DNA of 64,000 bases. Source: Chionis minor. Lineage: Eukaryota > Chordata > Aves > Charadriiformes > Chionididae. Below, piece by piece: positions 1 to 11,670 of the stretch. The stretch is from NCBI GenBank assembly GCA_013398295.1, contig VZSF01004764.1, positions 496,001-560,000 on the forward strand. The letters are read 5' to 3'. The position numbers and the translations under genes were made by a program. Numbering within the stretch: position 1 is the first letter of the stretch; each line of letters begins with the position of its first letter. The notes beneath the pieces are model-generated. The model was given only the letters and a program-made list of their open reading frames with translations. It was not told the origin of the DNA and made no database searches.

Positions 1-849
1 TGAGTTTCTTTTCATTTCTGTTCAAATTTCCAACATGATTCATCTGTATTTTAGACTAACAGGACTTTGACTATGGCAATAGGTCAGAGGACCATAGAGC
101 TCTTGGTTCAGTTTCATTTCCTGTAAGACAGTGTATTATTTAATTAAACAGGCATCTCACCAGATCTTAAAGAGACTCCTGGGAATGTTATTGCTACCTA
201 ATGAAGACTGAGTGACAGCAGCATGTTTCTGTTATGTACCTCTCAGGAAAATATTAAATTCAAGACACAAGCTTGAAAGCACCTGTGAGGTCTCTTTGTT
301 TGTTTGGCTTTGGTTTTGTGGGTTTTTTTTGTTTTTTAATAGTTGTAAATCAGTGATACTGATTTGGTATGGAAACACTATATAACATGAAAGCTTGACA
401 ACACCTTCGATGCTAAGTCAAGGAGTCCTGACAAAGTTGTACAGATGCTCTTTATTTGTAAAGATTCTCTTTACAATGTAGTCTTAAAGCACTGTCATGG
501 TATAACTGTGATTATATACATTCCTATGCCATCATTTCAACAGTTGTAAAAAAACCAAAACCACAATAGTTCTTAGAACACTAGCTCTTTAGCTTGGTTT
601 AAAGAAAAAAGTCCTAATTCCCAACAGGAAGAAATGATTAAATAATCAATTCTATTTAACATACATTAAACCCCCCACCCCCCAGGTTACTCTTGTTAAT
701 TTTGATTTATTTTCCAGCATGTGTAGGTAAACCAAATGTATTAAAACTAATACATTTAGTCTCTACTGTTAGTGTGCACTACAAACTCAGCAATTTAATG
801 TTTAAAGGACGCATCATGCTTTCTAGACTATAAACCTGTACATAAATTG

Positions 850-1564
850 NNNNNNNNNNNNNNNNNNNNNNNNNNNNNNNNNNNNNNNNNNNNNNNNNNN
901 NNNNNNNNNNNNNNNNNNNNNNNNNNNNNNNNNNNNNNNNNNNNNNNNNNNNNNNNNNNNNNNNNNNNNNNNNNNNNNNNNNNNNNNNNNNNNNNNNNNN
1001 NNNNNNNNNNNNNNNNNNNNNNNNNNNNNNNNNNNNNNNNNNNNNNNNNNNNNNNNNNNNNNNNNNNNNNNNNNNNNNNNNNNNNNNNNNNNNNNNNNNN
1101 NNNNNNNNNNNNNNNNNNNNNNNNNNNNNNNNNNNNNNNNNNNNNNNNNNNNNNNNNNNNNNNNNNNNNNNNNNNNNNNNNNNNNNNNNNNNNNNNNNNN
1201 NNNNNNNNNNNNNNNNNNNNNNNNNNNNNNNNNNNNNNNNNNNNNNNNNNNNNNNNNNNNNNNNNNNNNNNNNNNNNNNNNNNNNNNNNNNNNNNNNNNN
1301 NNNNNNNNNNNNNNNNNNNNNNNNNNNNNNNNNNNNNNNNNNNNNNNNNNNNNNNNNNNNNNNNNNNNNNNNNNNNNNNNNNNNNNNNNNNNNNNNNNNN
1401 NNNNNNNNNNNNNNNNNNNNNNNNNNNNNNNNNNNNNNNNNNNNNNNNNNNNNNNNNNNNNNNNNNNNNNNNNNNNNNNNNNNNNNNNNNNNNNNNNNNN
1501 NNNNNNNNNNNNNNNNNNNNNNNNNNNNNNNNNNNNNNNNNNNNNNNNNNNNNNNNNNNNNNNN
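850..1564. other. Assembly gap, 715 Ns
   Basis: All bases from 850 to 1564 are N. The right edge runs directly into A/T-only sequence, which is a plausible reason for the gap. The ORF frame spanning it is meaningless. A short CEP128 exon could be hidden here. Confidence 1.
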
Positions 1565-1623
1565 AAAATTTAAAAATTAAATTAAAAATTAAATTAAAAT
1601 TAAAAATAAAAAATTTAAAATAA
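1565..1623. repeat. A/T-only low-complexity tract
   Basis: About 59 bases consist only of A and T and are built from irregular repeats of AAATTAAAAATT-like units. The tract borders the assembly gap and may extend into it. Confidence 0.9.
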
Positions 1624-4014
1624 ATGGGTGTCTTGTTTCAGAGATGACTTACCAAAATCTTTGTAAAATATACTTGATTTACCTTCACAAGTGATGAAAC
1701 TAGTGGCTAACAATATGATTAACAGAAATGACACCATCACTAAACACAGCAAAAAATCTAAGTCTTCTAAAATTTGCTTTTGTATCCTCCAACCTAAGAC
1801 AACGCACAAAATTTTTTTTCCCTGACTCTTGATTACAATGAATGTAACAGAATAATTGATAAACTTAGTGCACGAAGCGTAACGCCACAGACTTGCCCGG
1901 TACAGGTTTGTGCTTGTGACAACAGCATCTAACAAAGCCTATCTTAGCTCAGGACTAGAACCATTACCTTAAGCCTCACTTAGCAGTTTAGCCTCCATCA
2001 GAGCAATTCTAAAAATGTAATAATTTAAGCACGATTATAGATGCTGAGAAGTGGTACAGAGTATGACTTGCATCGCCTGGGGCTTTATGTAAAACAGTGT
2101 TTGCAGAATATTATAGCTTTGAGATAAATTAAATCAGTGTAAGCTCTGTATATCAGAGCAATGCTCCTGCTCTTCTTACATCACTATAGCCTAACATCAC
2201 CTTATAAAAAAAGAACAGGTATTTGGCCACACCTTGCCAAATACATCAGGTCTTATTTTGCTAAACATTTCCTTGTTGACTATCCATGTCTAGTCTGAAG
2301 TAGCAGTATATTATCCTGAAATAAAAGAACAAAAGAGCAGACTCCAAGGCTCACTGCTATACCACACACCATGTCCAGCTTTTATACATTTCAATGTACT
2401 CCAAGAAAGATTTTTTCGGAAGAGCTATGTTCCAGAATCGAGGTTTCTTCTTTGTACTCATTCCCAGAGTATAAGTGAGCCTCAATGTCAGAGCAAAATA
2501 TGTACTTTTGTATAGACTGTAATTATTAAAGCTTTTAATACCTGTTACCTGAAACCACATGCTCTTAGCACCTTCAATTAAAAAATCATGACAAAATTAC
2601 AGTATCTGTACTATTTTAAAGGGATTTAAGCAATATCAAACAGACAAAAAAAGATTACTACAGCTTAACGTTGCTTTTTCTTCTAATCAGCTACTCTGAC
2701 TGCACTATATATACACAGGATTAGCTGACTTCAGAATTAAATTCAAGATTATAAATACTCTCTCGCATTGATAAATATGGCCAAAACTAGCGAAACCTCA
2801 CAAATACAGAGATGGAATGATCAAGAAAGGAACACACACGCAAAAAAAGCCTCAAACAGGCTTCAGTGCTATTCACATTGTTATTAAATATTTTTAAATA
2901 GACAAGATATGTTCCAGGATAATAGCTCCCAAGTAGGTGAGTCTATCCTGAGCTAAGGCTGGCAAAAGAAAAGTCTAAAAACATCCATGATCAGAAATTA
3001 AGAATTCAGACATACACCAAAGAGAAAATAAATTACTACTATTTATACACAGGATACAGTTTGATTACAAAATTCAGAGGGAAAGGACATAGTAAGAGAT
3101 TTAATGAGTTTGGGTATAAATGGAAATTTTTTCCTCGTGGAAAATAAAAATAAAATTGTAGCAAGCATCTTGACTATGTTTTCAAAAAAATTTTGATGTT
3201 CTACTCTCGAAGGAGAAACAAAGCTGATACTTTTTGACTAAACCAACCAGCAATTAAAGCAAACCATCTAAGTCAGTAAGACCAATGGGTGGTCTCAGGA
3301 TCAAATATAAACTTCCACTGGTTTGTATGATAAGCTTTTCAGATTACCTAATCTGTCTAGACCATATAAAATTGGGTAAATGAAAGAAGTTTGGTCCAGA
3401 TTTTGGGCGTGATTCAAGAAGACGGTATTTTTCTTACCTTCAAATATTTCTCTGTAATAATAACCACCTTGTGATTTCAAGTAATTTTAAAACAAATCTA
3501 TAAGAACACCTTGGCATGCTCAGTGATACTTAGTTAAGAAACTGGAATTTTATTTCCATCTTTTTACATCTTTCCATCTTATTATCTCTTTTATTGCCTC
3601 AGACCTTCGTCCACTTAGTTAAAACATTAAATACCTACTGCAATGCTATTAAAATCAATTTGATTATGAGAACAAAATCACTTAAAGAGAAGAAATCTAA
3701 GAAATTTTCATCTAAGTTGTTACTTACTGAAATATCCTATTGGGTGGCATTCTAGATAAATAACTTGTTAAGTAGTGAACTGTACCCGAAGTACACATCT
3801 GCAAACCTGAAATCAGAACCCACATCATCTTCAGTATTTATAAATATTGCTAGACTTCGGAATTCCTCAACTTTCCAGGATGGTATGCTTATCAAGAAGG
3901 GAAGACAACTGCAGCGAATCTTGATGCAACACCAGAAAGCTATGAAACTTTTGCTACTCTGTAAACAATCATGAAACCCTGTACTATATTACTGTATTTT
4001 CCTTCATTCATTAT

Positions 4015-4586
4015 TGTCCTGGTTTGAGGTAAAACAGGACCAATTTTCTTTTCAGTAATTTTTCTTTTCAGTTAAGCCTCTTCTAACTACCTGAACTCTC
4101 CGAAATTAATGGCATATTCTTCAGACACTGTTGGCTTCTAGCAGAGATAAGGCCCAACGTTTATAATTAATAACAAGGCATGGTATGCAGAGAGGCTGCT
4201 GCTTATATTTAGTACCATAATAACCAAGGCCAGCTAACGGTGTTCTATGCCCCGTTGGAGAGTCAGAAGCAAAAAGGCATAGAGGGATCACACCTGTGTG
4301 GAGGAGCAGACAGGACAGGTGACCCAAAACCAACCAAAAGGGTATTCCATCCCATCTGCATCATTATCAGTATAAGGCTGAGGGATCAAAGGCATCAGTC
4401 TCTTTCTTCAGTGGCTGGCATCCAAGGAAGACTCTGTTCATTTGCCTTTAATCCCAATCTGTGCATTCCTGGATCCAGTTCCTGAGTTCAGCTGGGACTT
4501 TCCCAGTGCCTGCTAGTGATGTAATCATTATTCTTATTCATGAATCTTTATGTTAGTTTACCTGTATTTTTCAGGATTATACCACA
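4015..4586 (+). mobile_element. Putative avian ERV-L-like solo LTR, decayed
   Basis: The segment begins TGTCCTGGTTTGAG and ends near GATTATACCACA, which fits the TG...CA ends and terminal bases I remember for a common avian ERV-L-type LTR. Internally it has GACAGGTGACCCAAAACCAA followed by GGGTATTCCATCCCAT and a TATAAGG-like box, in the same order as in that LTR class. It is higher in GC than its surroundings. No retroviral coding region is adjacent, so it is a solo LTR or an isolated fragment. I see no clear target-site duplication. The family assignment is from memory and should be treated as tentative. Confidence 0.5.
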
Positions 4587-7500
4587 CTTTTTGCCAGTTT
4601 ATTGGCACAGGTAGGGCTGTGGTAATGTTATGATCCCTAGAGAAATTCTTAAGGAGGATCCAGAAGCCTATAATAGCCTAGATATTTACAAATGTTTTGG
4701 TGAAGAACGGAAAAGACAAAAAACTACATAGTTAAGAGTAGACCTATTTAAGCTCATAAAACTTCCAGAAACATGATCATCAATAAAGCACTTTACCTAC
4801 CTACTTCGTGTTCACCATAAATCTCTATCTTTATTCTTCCCCCTCCCGAATAAACTGACAAACTAATTTCTTGAGAATACAATGTCTTTGTCTTGTTTTT
4901 ATAATTTCTGATTTATGCAAACTTAATTGAGTATTTTTAGACTATATTAAGTACTCAGACAACCAGTTCGTGGTGGCAGGGACAACCACTCCCATGGATA
5001 TTCACAGAATCTGTCTTTCTGATAAAGTGTTCTAAAATCAACATCATTCCAAATGCAGCAGAAAATGTTTTCATCCATTTGCACCAAATTTGACTGAAAA
5101 TCCATTTTATTAAGCAATACTGTCAAGTATACTTTGGCGTTCAAAAAAAAGTGAAGGATCTTTTTATCAATTAGAGTAAATCCATTCTGCCTTCATTTGC
5201 TTTATTCCTGCACCTGGGTTTGGCCCAAAATTTCATTACTGAGTGTCTTAGTATTCTGTAAGTACTTCTTCCATTTTTTGTAAGTAACAAAAGCCAACCA
5301 CCATTCTGCCTCCTTAATTTCAATTTTCCATCATTTGATACATTGCTTTTTCCTTTCAGCCTAACACTTTTTTTATGCTATTAGCTGTGTTTTCTTTTTT
5401 CCTTTGGGAAAATAGCTTTTCCAATTTTCATGTCCAAATCATTTACACACTAAACTATTTACATGTTTACATTGTACTACTTGAATCATAATTAAACCTG
5501 GGCTTTTCATTCAGTATGCAACAGTATTTGTCCAAGAAATGTAAACAGCCATATTTTGTCTTGCAATTGTTTTCTCAAAATAAAAAACCCTTACCTTTAT
5601 AAACACTTAAATGTACCATTTAATGAATAGTACTCAGAACTCACATTAACAGACATGCATTCTATTATTCCTCTACCTTCTACCAACTTAACAAAAAATA
5701 ACTGATTTGGTGTAATGAAGGCCATAGTTTTCAAATTAAAAATAATAATCCATGTTGATATGACTGTGAAACAAGCCAACTAAATTCACATGTAGACTGT
5801 AATTCCATTATTCTTGCATACATTGTCACATGAGCCATCATTTCATTCAGCGGCACAAGAAAATGGTATTGAGCACCAAGTCAACCTACCTATTTCCTAG
5901 TCTATTAATAAAAAGACCTCAAAATTTTGTTCAATGTTTGTGAATAATATTATTATGAATTTTTGATTCCGGCTTCAAATTCATAATTGGTATAAAAGTG
6001 GTAAAAATAAATAATACATAAAATTTCCTTCTTTAGCATAAGTAAACGAAATTAAGTGACCCCATGGCTATTCAACTTCCTCTGTGTACCAGCAAAGTCA
6101 CCAAATTTTCTAAGACTCCGTTTTATTATCCTATTCCTGCTCTTCATACTAAGCTCACTCGAAGAAAAGTGAGTCTACAGAGCAACATTTATGAAACGCT
6201 ACTAACTATCCCTTCCAATAACTACCCCTTTGTCGCTTAGAATAGCACATTCCTTATTTAATTTATAGTTATTATATTTAATCATCACATTTACATTAGT
6301 CATTTCCTACGTAGTCCCACGTTGAATGCTATACAGACAACAGCCGTACTATGTCTTCTGTTAGATCTACCAGTTACTTGGTAATCTTACCAAGTGAATG
6401 AAATAGCAGTAAGTTGGGCTCAGATTACTTGTGGTAAATTTCAGTTGTATTTTATTTCTTTGTCTCTCATTATTCATTCAGCAAATGTTTGTTCTAAAGT
6501 CTCAAATACCACTAGGAGTAGAGGATCTACTGCTGGAAAGTCTGTGACACCACAGCAGCTAGAGCTAAATACATACCCTGGTACTGGGCCAAATCATGAT
6601 AACTTCATCTGTACCCACAAAACCTGCTGACTCTCAGATCTAATCAAATTAAAATGTGATGAAGTGAATCATAAATTTGCACATGTGAAGACTATTCTTA
6701 ATTGTGTACATAATTAATTGGCTCTGTAAATGGAAGCACTACTCCAACACTGTTTCTGTGGCAGTGTCTAAAAAAACCCCCAAACAAGCAGCACACAAAT
6801 AACCAAACCAAAAACCCCACCACTTTACTTGACCAGGTTTCAAATTACATCTCATTAAAAAAGGTGGAGAATAAAGAGTCAATAAGATGCTTGATGGTTA
6901 CCTAGGAAGACTCCTAACTCCCTATTTCCCTATAAAATGGTAAACTCCATTACCATTGTTTAAATTGGAAATTAAAAAATAAAAATAAATCTTTTACAAG
7001 TACTTTTAAATGAAGAAAGCAAGGAGGATAGTTTGTGAAAATCCACCAACAGCAGTCAAAGTAACTGTCTTCACCTGCTGCTACCTTCATACCTGTGTGG
7101 CTCTGAATCCTCATCGTGTGCACATATGCTGACCTCGGGCCTTAAACCTAACACTGGCCTGCACTGCTGGCATCCTGTCATCTTTTTGTAAGTCCTATTT
7201 CTCACCTTGAATTTGCTGAAATTTTAAAGCATGTATACTGTTTTGTGTTACATAGAAAACTAATAACTATGTAACCGTTATTTCCTTTTTCTTACCTACT
7301 TTTATCCAGCATCTGCCTCTAAAAGTAGACAGAAAAGAACATAATTTACCTAGAATTACAGAAATAGCAATATGTCAAATAACAAATGGAACCGAGCATA
7401 TTTGTAGGGAACAAAGCAATGGTCTTTATAAATGGAAGGTATTAGATTATGTACTATTTTTTGTGCTCAGTGAATAGCATTACTTTTCCACCCTTTTCAG

Positions 7501-8996
7501 TTTAATAATTTCCCATGATAAATTTGCCAATAGCTTGAAGTTTAAATGCAGGCTGTGAATTTTTCCATAAAGCCTAAACCAAATTAGGTACAATAGAATT
7601 AAAAACTAAATAAGGTTTGCTTTAGTTCCTATGCACTTAAATTAAAAAAGGCAAACAATGCCTCGGGAAGATCATCTTAGCAGATGATTATTCAAATATA
7701 AGAAGACTAAAACACTAATAATATTATACCAGGGTCTTGGCACTATCATTTTAAACAAATGATGGATAACGATAGAAACGTTCAAACTTGAAAGAGAACA
7801 TGCTTTGATCTTTCAAAGTTCTTTTTAAGCAGAGGAAGAAATCTTGACAGGATCTTGCTATTCTTGTAAAGCAAATAACCTGCATTGTTCTATAAAATAT
7901 TTACAAGAATGCATTTATTTATTATTGCTATTGTTGTTTTGCTATTGTTTCATTTTTGTTACAATATTTCACAGAAACATTTTCAATAATAAAGTCAGCT
8001 ACCAGAAGCTATAACTACACTTACTTAAAAGTTTAATCTGATTCTACTTCAACCTAAATACAAAATGACTACAGAGACTACTTATTCTGTCTGACAAAAA
8101 AATTAACCCACCATCATCAGTATTGAGTCCTGAATGAATGCCAGAACAAAGTTTTTAAAGAAAACATAAGAAAAGAAAACGTGAGACGTGACATCTTCCT
8201 TTAAAAACTGAGGTAACAGAATACAATAAAAGATCGTACCACAACACAGTGAGGTATGCAAATAGTAGTCTAACATATTACATAAAAAGATGCAAACCAG
8301 ATGACAAGTCAGCCCTATTTACAGACTATATCAACCCACACGGCATATTAATAGTTCTCAAGGTTTACCAATGTGGAAGCTTTCAGCAGAATTACTTTAT
8401 TCTCCTCCACAGGTTAGGTGAGGGTCAGCCACTTATAGATGTCAAAATACAATCTCCTCACCATGTAGCCTTGCATTAAATCCTCCAACAAAATTTTAAA
8501 TGAAAGAGGTGGAACAAAAGAATCTATTTCAATATGGAAATTTTGATCCTTAGACCCTGTATCAATTTGCCTATTTTCTCAGTGAACATGCATTGGCTTA
8601 ACCTCTTTTTTCTTTGGTCATATTCCTTCTAGCTCTACCTGTAAGATTCCCAGCCATCTACACTTTCCTGATGCGTTCAGAAACTTGCTCTTCTGCTGGG
8701 ACAATAGCTTAGAGGGAGAGGGGAAGCAAGTATACACATCTGTGCAAGCACTGCAGAAGTTATCTCAAAATATTCAGTGGAAGTCTCAAGATAATGTTAA
8801 GCCTTAACACCAAGAATTAACCTTATATGACATTTCCTCCCTCCTCTTTTAATTTTAAAACTTCCAGTTCCAGTTCTTTTGGTTATAGAAATAAATAGCT
8901 ATGTTATGCTTTATATTCTACCATTATGATTTTAGACAATGATACCTAGAGACAGAAAGTTATCACCAATATCACCAATCACTGCTCTGGGAATAT

Positions 8997-10073
8997 CATA
9001 GAATCGTTAAGGTCGGAAGGGACCTTTAAAGGTCACCTAGTCCAACCTTCCCCGCAATGAGCAAAGTTACCTTCCACTAGATCAGGTTGCTCAGAAGCCT
9101 CATCCAAACTGACCTTGAATGTTTCCAGGGATGGGGCATCTACAACCTCTCTGGGCAACCTGTTCCAGTGTTTCACTATCCACATTGTAAAAAATTTCTT
9201 CCTTATATCTACTCTATTGCAACAGGCCCTGCTAAAAGTCTGCCCCCATCTTTCTTATAAGCCCCCTTTAAGGACTGAAAGGCTGCAATAAGGTCTCCCT
9301 GGAGCCTTCTCTTCTCCAGGCTAAACAACATCAACTCTCTCAACCTGTCCTTATAGGAGAGGTGTTCCATCCCTCTGATCATTTTTGTGCCTTTCCTTGT
9401 GAGCCGTTCCAACAGCTCCGCTTCTTTCTTGTATTGAGGACTCCAGAGGTCCACACAGTATTCTAGGTGGGGACTCAACAGAGTGGAGAAGAGGGGCAGA
9501 ATCACCTCCTTCAACCTGCTGGCCACACTTCTTTTGATGCAGACCAGGGTAGGGTTGGCCACCTCGGCTGTGAGCACACACTGTCAGCTCATGTCCAGCT
9601 TTTCATTCACCAGTATCCAAAGTCCTTGCAGCAGGCCTGTTCTCAATCCCTTCATTCCCCAGCCCATATTGCTACAGAGGTTCCCCCAACCCAGGTGCTG
9701 GACCTTGCACTTGGCCTTGTTGAATCCTCATGAGGTTCACACGGGCCCACTTCTCAAGATTATCCAGGTCCCTCTGGGCAGCATTCCATCCCTCAGACAT
9801 GTCAACTGCTCCACTCGGCTTGACGCCACCTGCAAACTTGCTGAGGGTGCCCTCGATCCTACTATGTTGTTGATAAATACATTAAACAGTACTGGTCCCA
9901 ATACTGACCCTTAGGGACACTACTCATCACTGATCCATCCAGACATTGAGCCATTGACCACTACCCACTGGATGCAATCACCCAGCCAATTGCTTATCCA
10001 CCAAACAGTCCATCCATTAAATCCATTCTCTCCAATTCAGAGAGAAGGATGTTGTGGAGACTGTGTCAAAGGC
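8997..10073 (-). mobile_element. CR1 LINE, 5'-truncated, with decayed ORF2
   Basis: The left edge has CATAGAATCGTTAAGG, the reverse complement of the CR1 3' end, so the element lies on the minus strand. Reading leftwards from about 10073 it carries the reverse-transcriptase motif region (VP.GSVLGPVLFNVFIN) near 9870-9930, then the C-terminal part of ORF2 at about 9577-9209 (LEYCVDLWSPQYKK, MIRGMEHLSYKDRLREL, FSLEKRRLQGDL). One base appears to be missing next to the VPQG motif (around 9912), which shifts the frame, and the ORF2 tail is broken into overlapping frames. The 3' ORF fragment of 122 codons is still open. The element is about 1.1 kb against roughly 4.5 kb for a full CR1, so it is dead on arrival. 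Confidence 0.95.
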
Positions 10074-11477
10074 ATGCATTGATAGCTGTTAATTCTGGTT
10101 TTGCTTGGATCCATCATGTAAGAGTCAGTATACACTGCACCATTTCAAAGTAATTTTCCAAGCACTTAATAAAAATCTCCTTTTGTAAATTAGAGGAAGC
10201 TTATTCAGAAACGTGAAGATGCATAGCTGCCTTCCAAAAGCAGTAATGACAGTAAATAAGATACACCTTTGAAGATAAAACTTCACAAATTATGAACTGA
10301 CTGTAACAGTCAGTGACTTGTCTCAAATCAATGTGCATAAATTCTTCCTGACCGAGACCAAGCCTACACTTCAAAGTTTTACACTTCACCTAAGTTTGGA
10401 TTTAAAAAGGAGCCATGCTCACATTGTTTGTAAGAATCAAACTATTTATTTCAGATGGCAGAAAAAGTCTAATTTTAAGGATGAAAATAAAGCTGTGCTG
10501 TAAATTGTTTATGTTCCAAGTTTGCTATAATACTCTGGTTTTACTATAAAAATACTCTTCACTGAAATGTGTTTAATTAAGCTACAAGTAACACAGTATA
10601 AATGAGCTTGTACACAGAGGAAAAGCATAATGACAAAAGACCAAGATCTTCCTGTCTTACTGAATATTCCTAGAATAACTAGCTTATGATGAAAGCATGT
10701 TTCTCTGCTCCTAAAAGCATTCTGCTCAAAGTCAGTCTTCAAGAAACTATAAAATACTAACCTTTAAGTACCTGAGGTGGGACTAAAAAATGGACAGTCA
10801 AGTCCATCCCTAGTAAAGCCTTACACCGCTCAGTAAAATCCAATTAGTACTTCCCCTTCATGACAAACATGGATGATACGGATGCTAGCACCAAGCCTGG
10901 CACACAACGCTCCAGGGTAAGAATTACATGCCAAGGGAGGGAAAAAAACATGTTTATGTAGTATTCCATATATAATGTCATTCATTTTAATTAGAACCAA
11001 AGCTTGTCTTAGTCCATTTTGCAATACAGAAGGGATGAGAAGAAAATTTGCCAAAGTTCTTTCAATTTAAGCAAAAGGAAGTAACTGCACAGGACTTGTG
11101 ACTGCTTTGGGCTCTTTTTGACAGCTAAAATCAGCATTACCAACGCTGGCTCAGACTCTTGTATAATTTCTCTTTACCCAGGTCATGGAATGCCCCAGAT
11201 GGTACAGCTGAAAAATAACTTCTATATTCACTGCCCATGCTGCAAACTCATGTGTTATTCAGCCATTGTACTGGGTTGAAACACAGTCAATTACGTTTGC
11301 ATTTTGTCAGCAAAGGAAAAGAAAAAACTAACTTTTTTCTTGGTTATCACTAGCACGTTACCAAAGTAGAGTTTATAATAACTAGTTGATAAAATACATC
11401 TGAATGTGCCACAGGAATTAGTAGAATTTTAAAATTCTTTCTCCCTTTCATTAACAAAAATGGAAACAACAACATAC

Positions 11478-11670
11478 CTCTTTTTTCTCTGTGAACCTCT
11501 TCCAAAAGTTTTTCTTGCTTTTTTATCTGTTTATAGAGAGACCGATGTTCAGCTTCCTTCATCTGTGTAAAGTGCTTGAGCTGTTCTCGACTCTGCAGTA
11601 AACAACATCGCAGCTTTTTTTCCTTACTTTCTCTCTCCTTTACCTCCTCGCACAGCCACTGAAGCTTAGT
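11478..11670 (-). CDS. CEP128: CEP128 exon m (most 3' exon seen), window residues 715-778 plus one base
   Basis: This is a 193-nt exon starting in phase 0 with [19 protein letters not shown] and ending [11 protein letters not shown] plus one G of a split codon. The acceptor is tttttaacatAG and the donor GAG|gtatgttg is strong. The exon is a second coiled-coil segment near the C-terminus. Because it ends in phase 1 with no stop, at least one more coding exon must exist. I could not identify it in the 11.4 kb to the left. Confidence 0.93.

Larger units (their letters stand above)
1..11477 (-). other. Intron or 3'-side sequence of CEP128 downstream of exon m
   Basis: This 11.5 kb stretch follows the last exon I can identify. 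It contains the 715-base gap, an A/T-only tract next to it, a putative solo LTR and a CR1 LINE, each listed separately. Apart from these it is AT-rich sequence in which I see no convincing exon, RNA gene or promoter. Exon-like reading frames at 1653-1700 and 3757-3966 were considered and rejected. Confidence 0.6.

Noticed and set aside
847..1623. 258-codon ORF across the gap
   Set aside because: It is almost entirely N, and the readable end is A/T-only low-complexity sequence.
1653..1700. Possible minus-strand exon before a strong gtaagt donor
   Set aside because: The peptide (CEGKSSIFYKDFG) has no family similarity I recognise and the acceptor is poor.
3757..3966. Open minus-strand frame of about 68 codons after a CAG acceptor-like site and ending in TAG, considered as the terminal CEP128 exon
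   Set aside because: Joined in the phase required by exon m (one base carried over), this acceptor and the nearby alternatives reach a stop within one to five codons. The peptide does not resemble the CEP128 C-terminus.
9351..9914. Several ORFs of 76-143 codons on both strands
   Set aside because: They are shadows or frameshifted pieces within the CR1 element.
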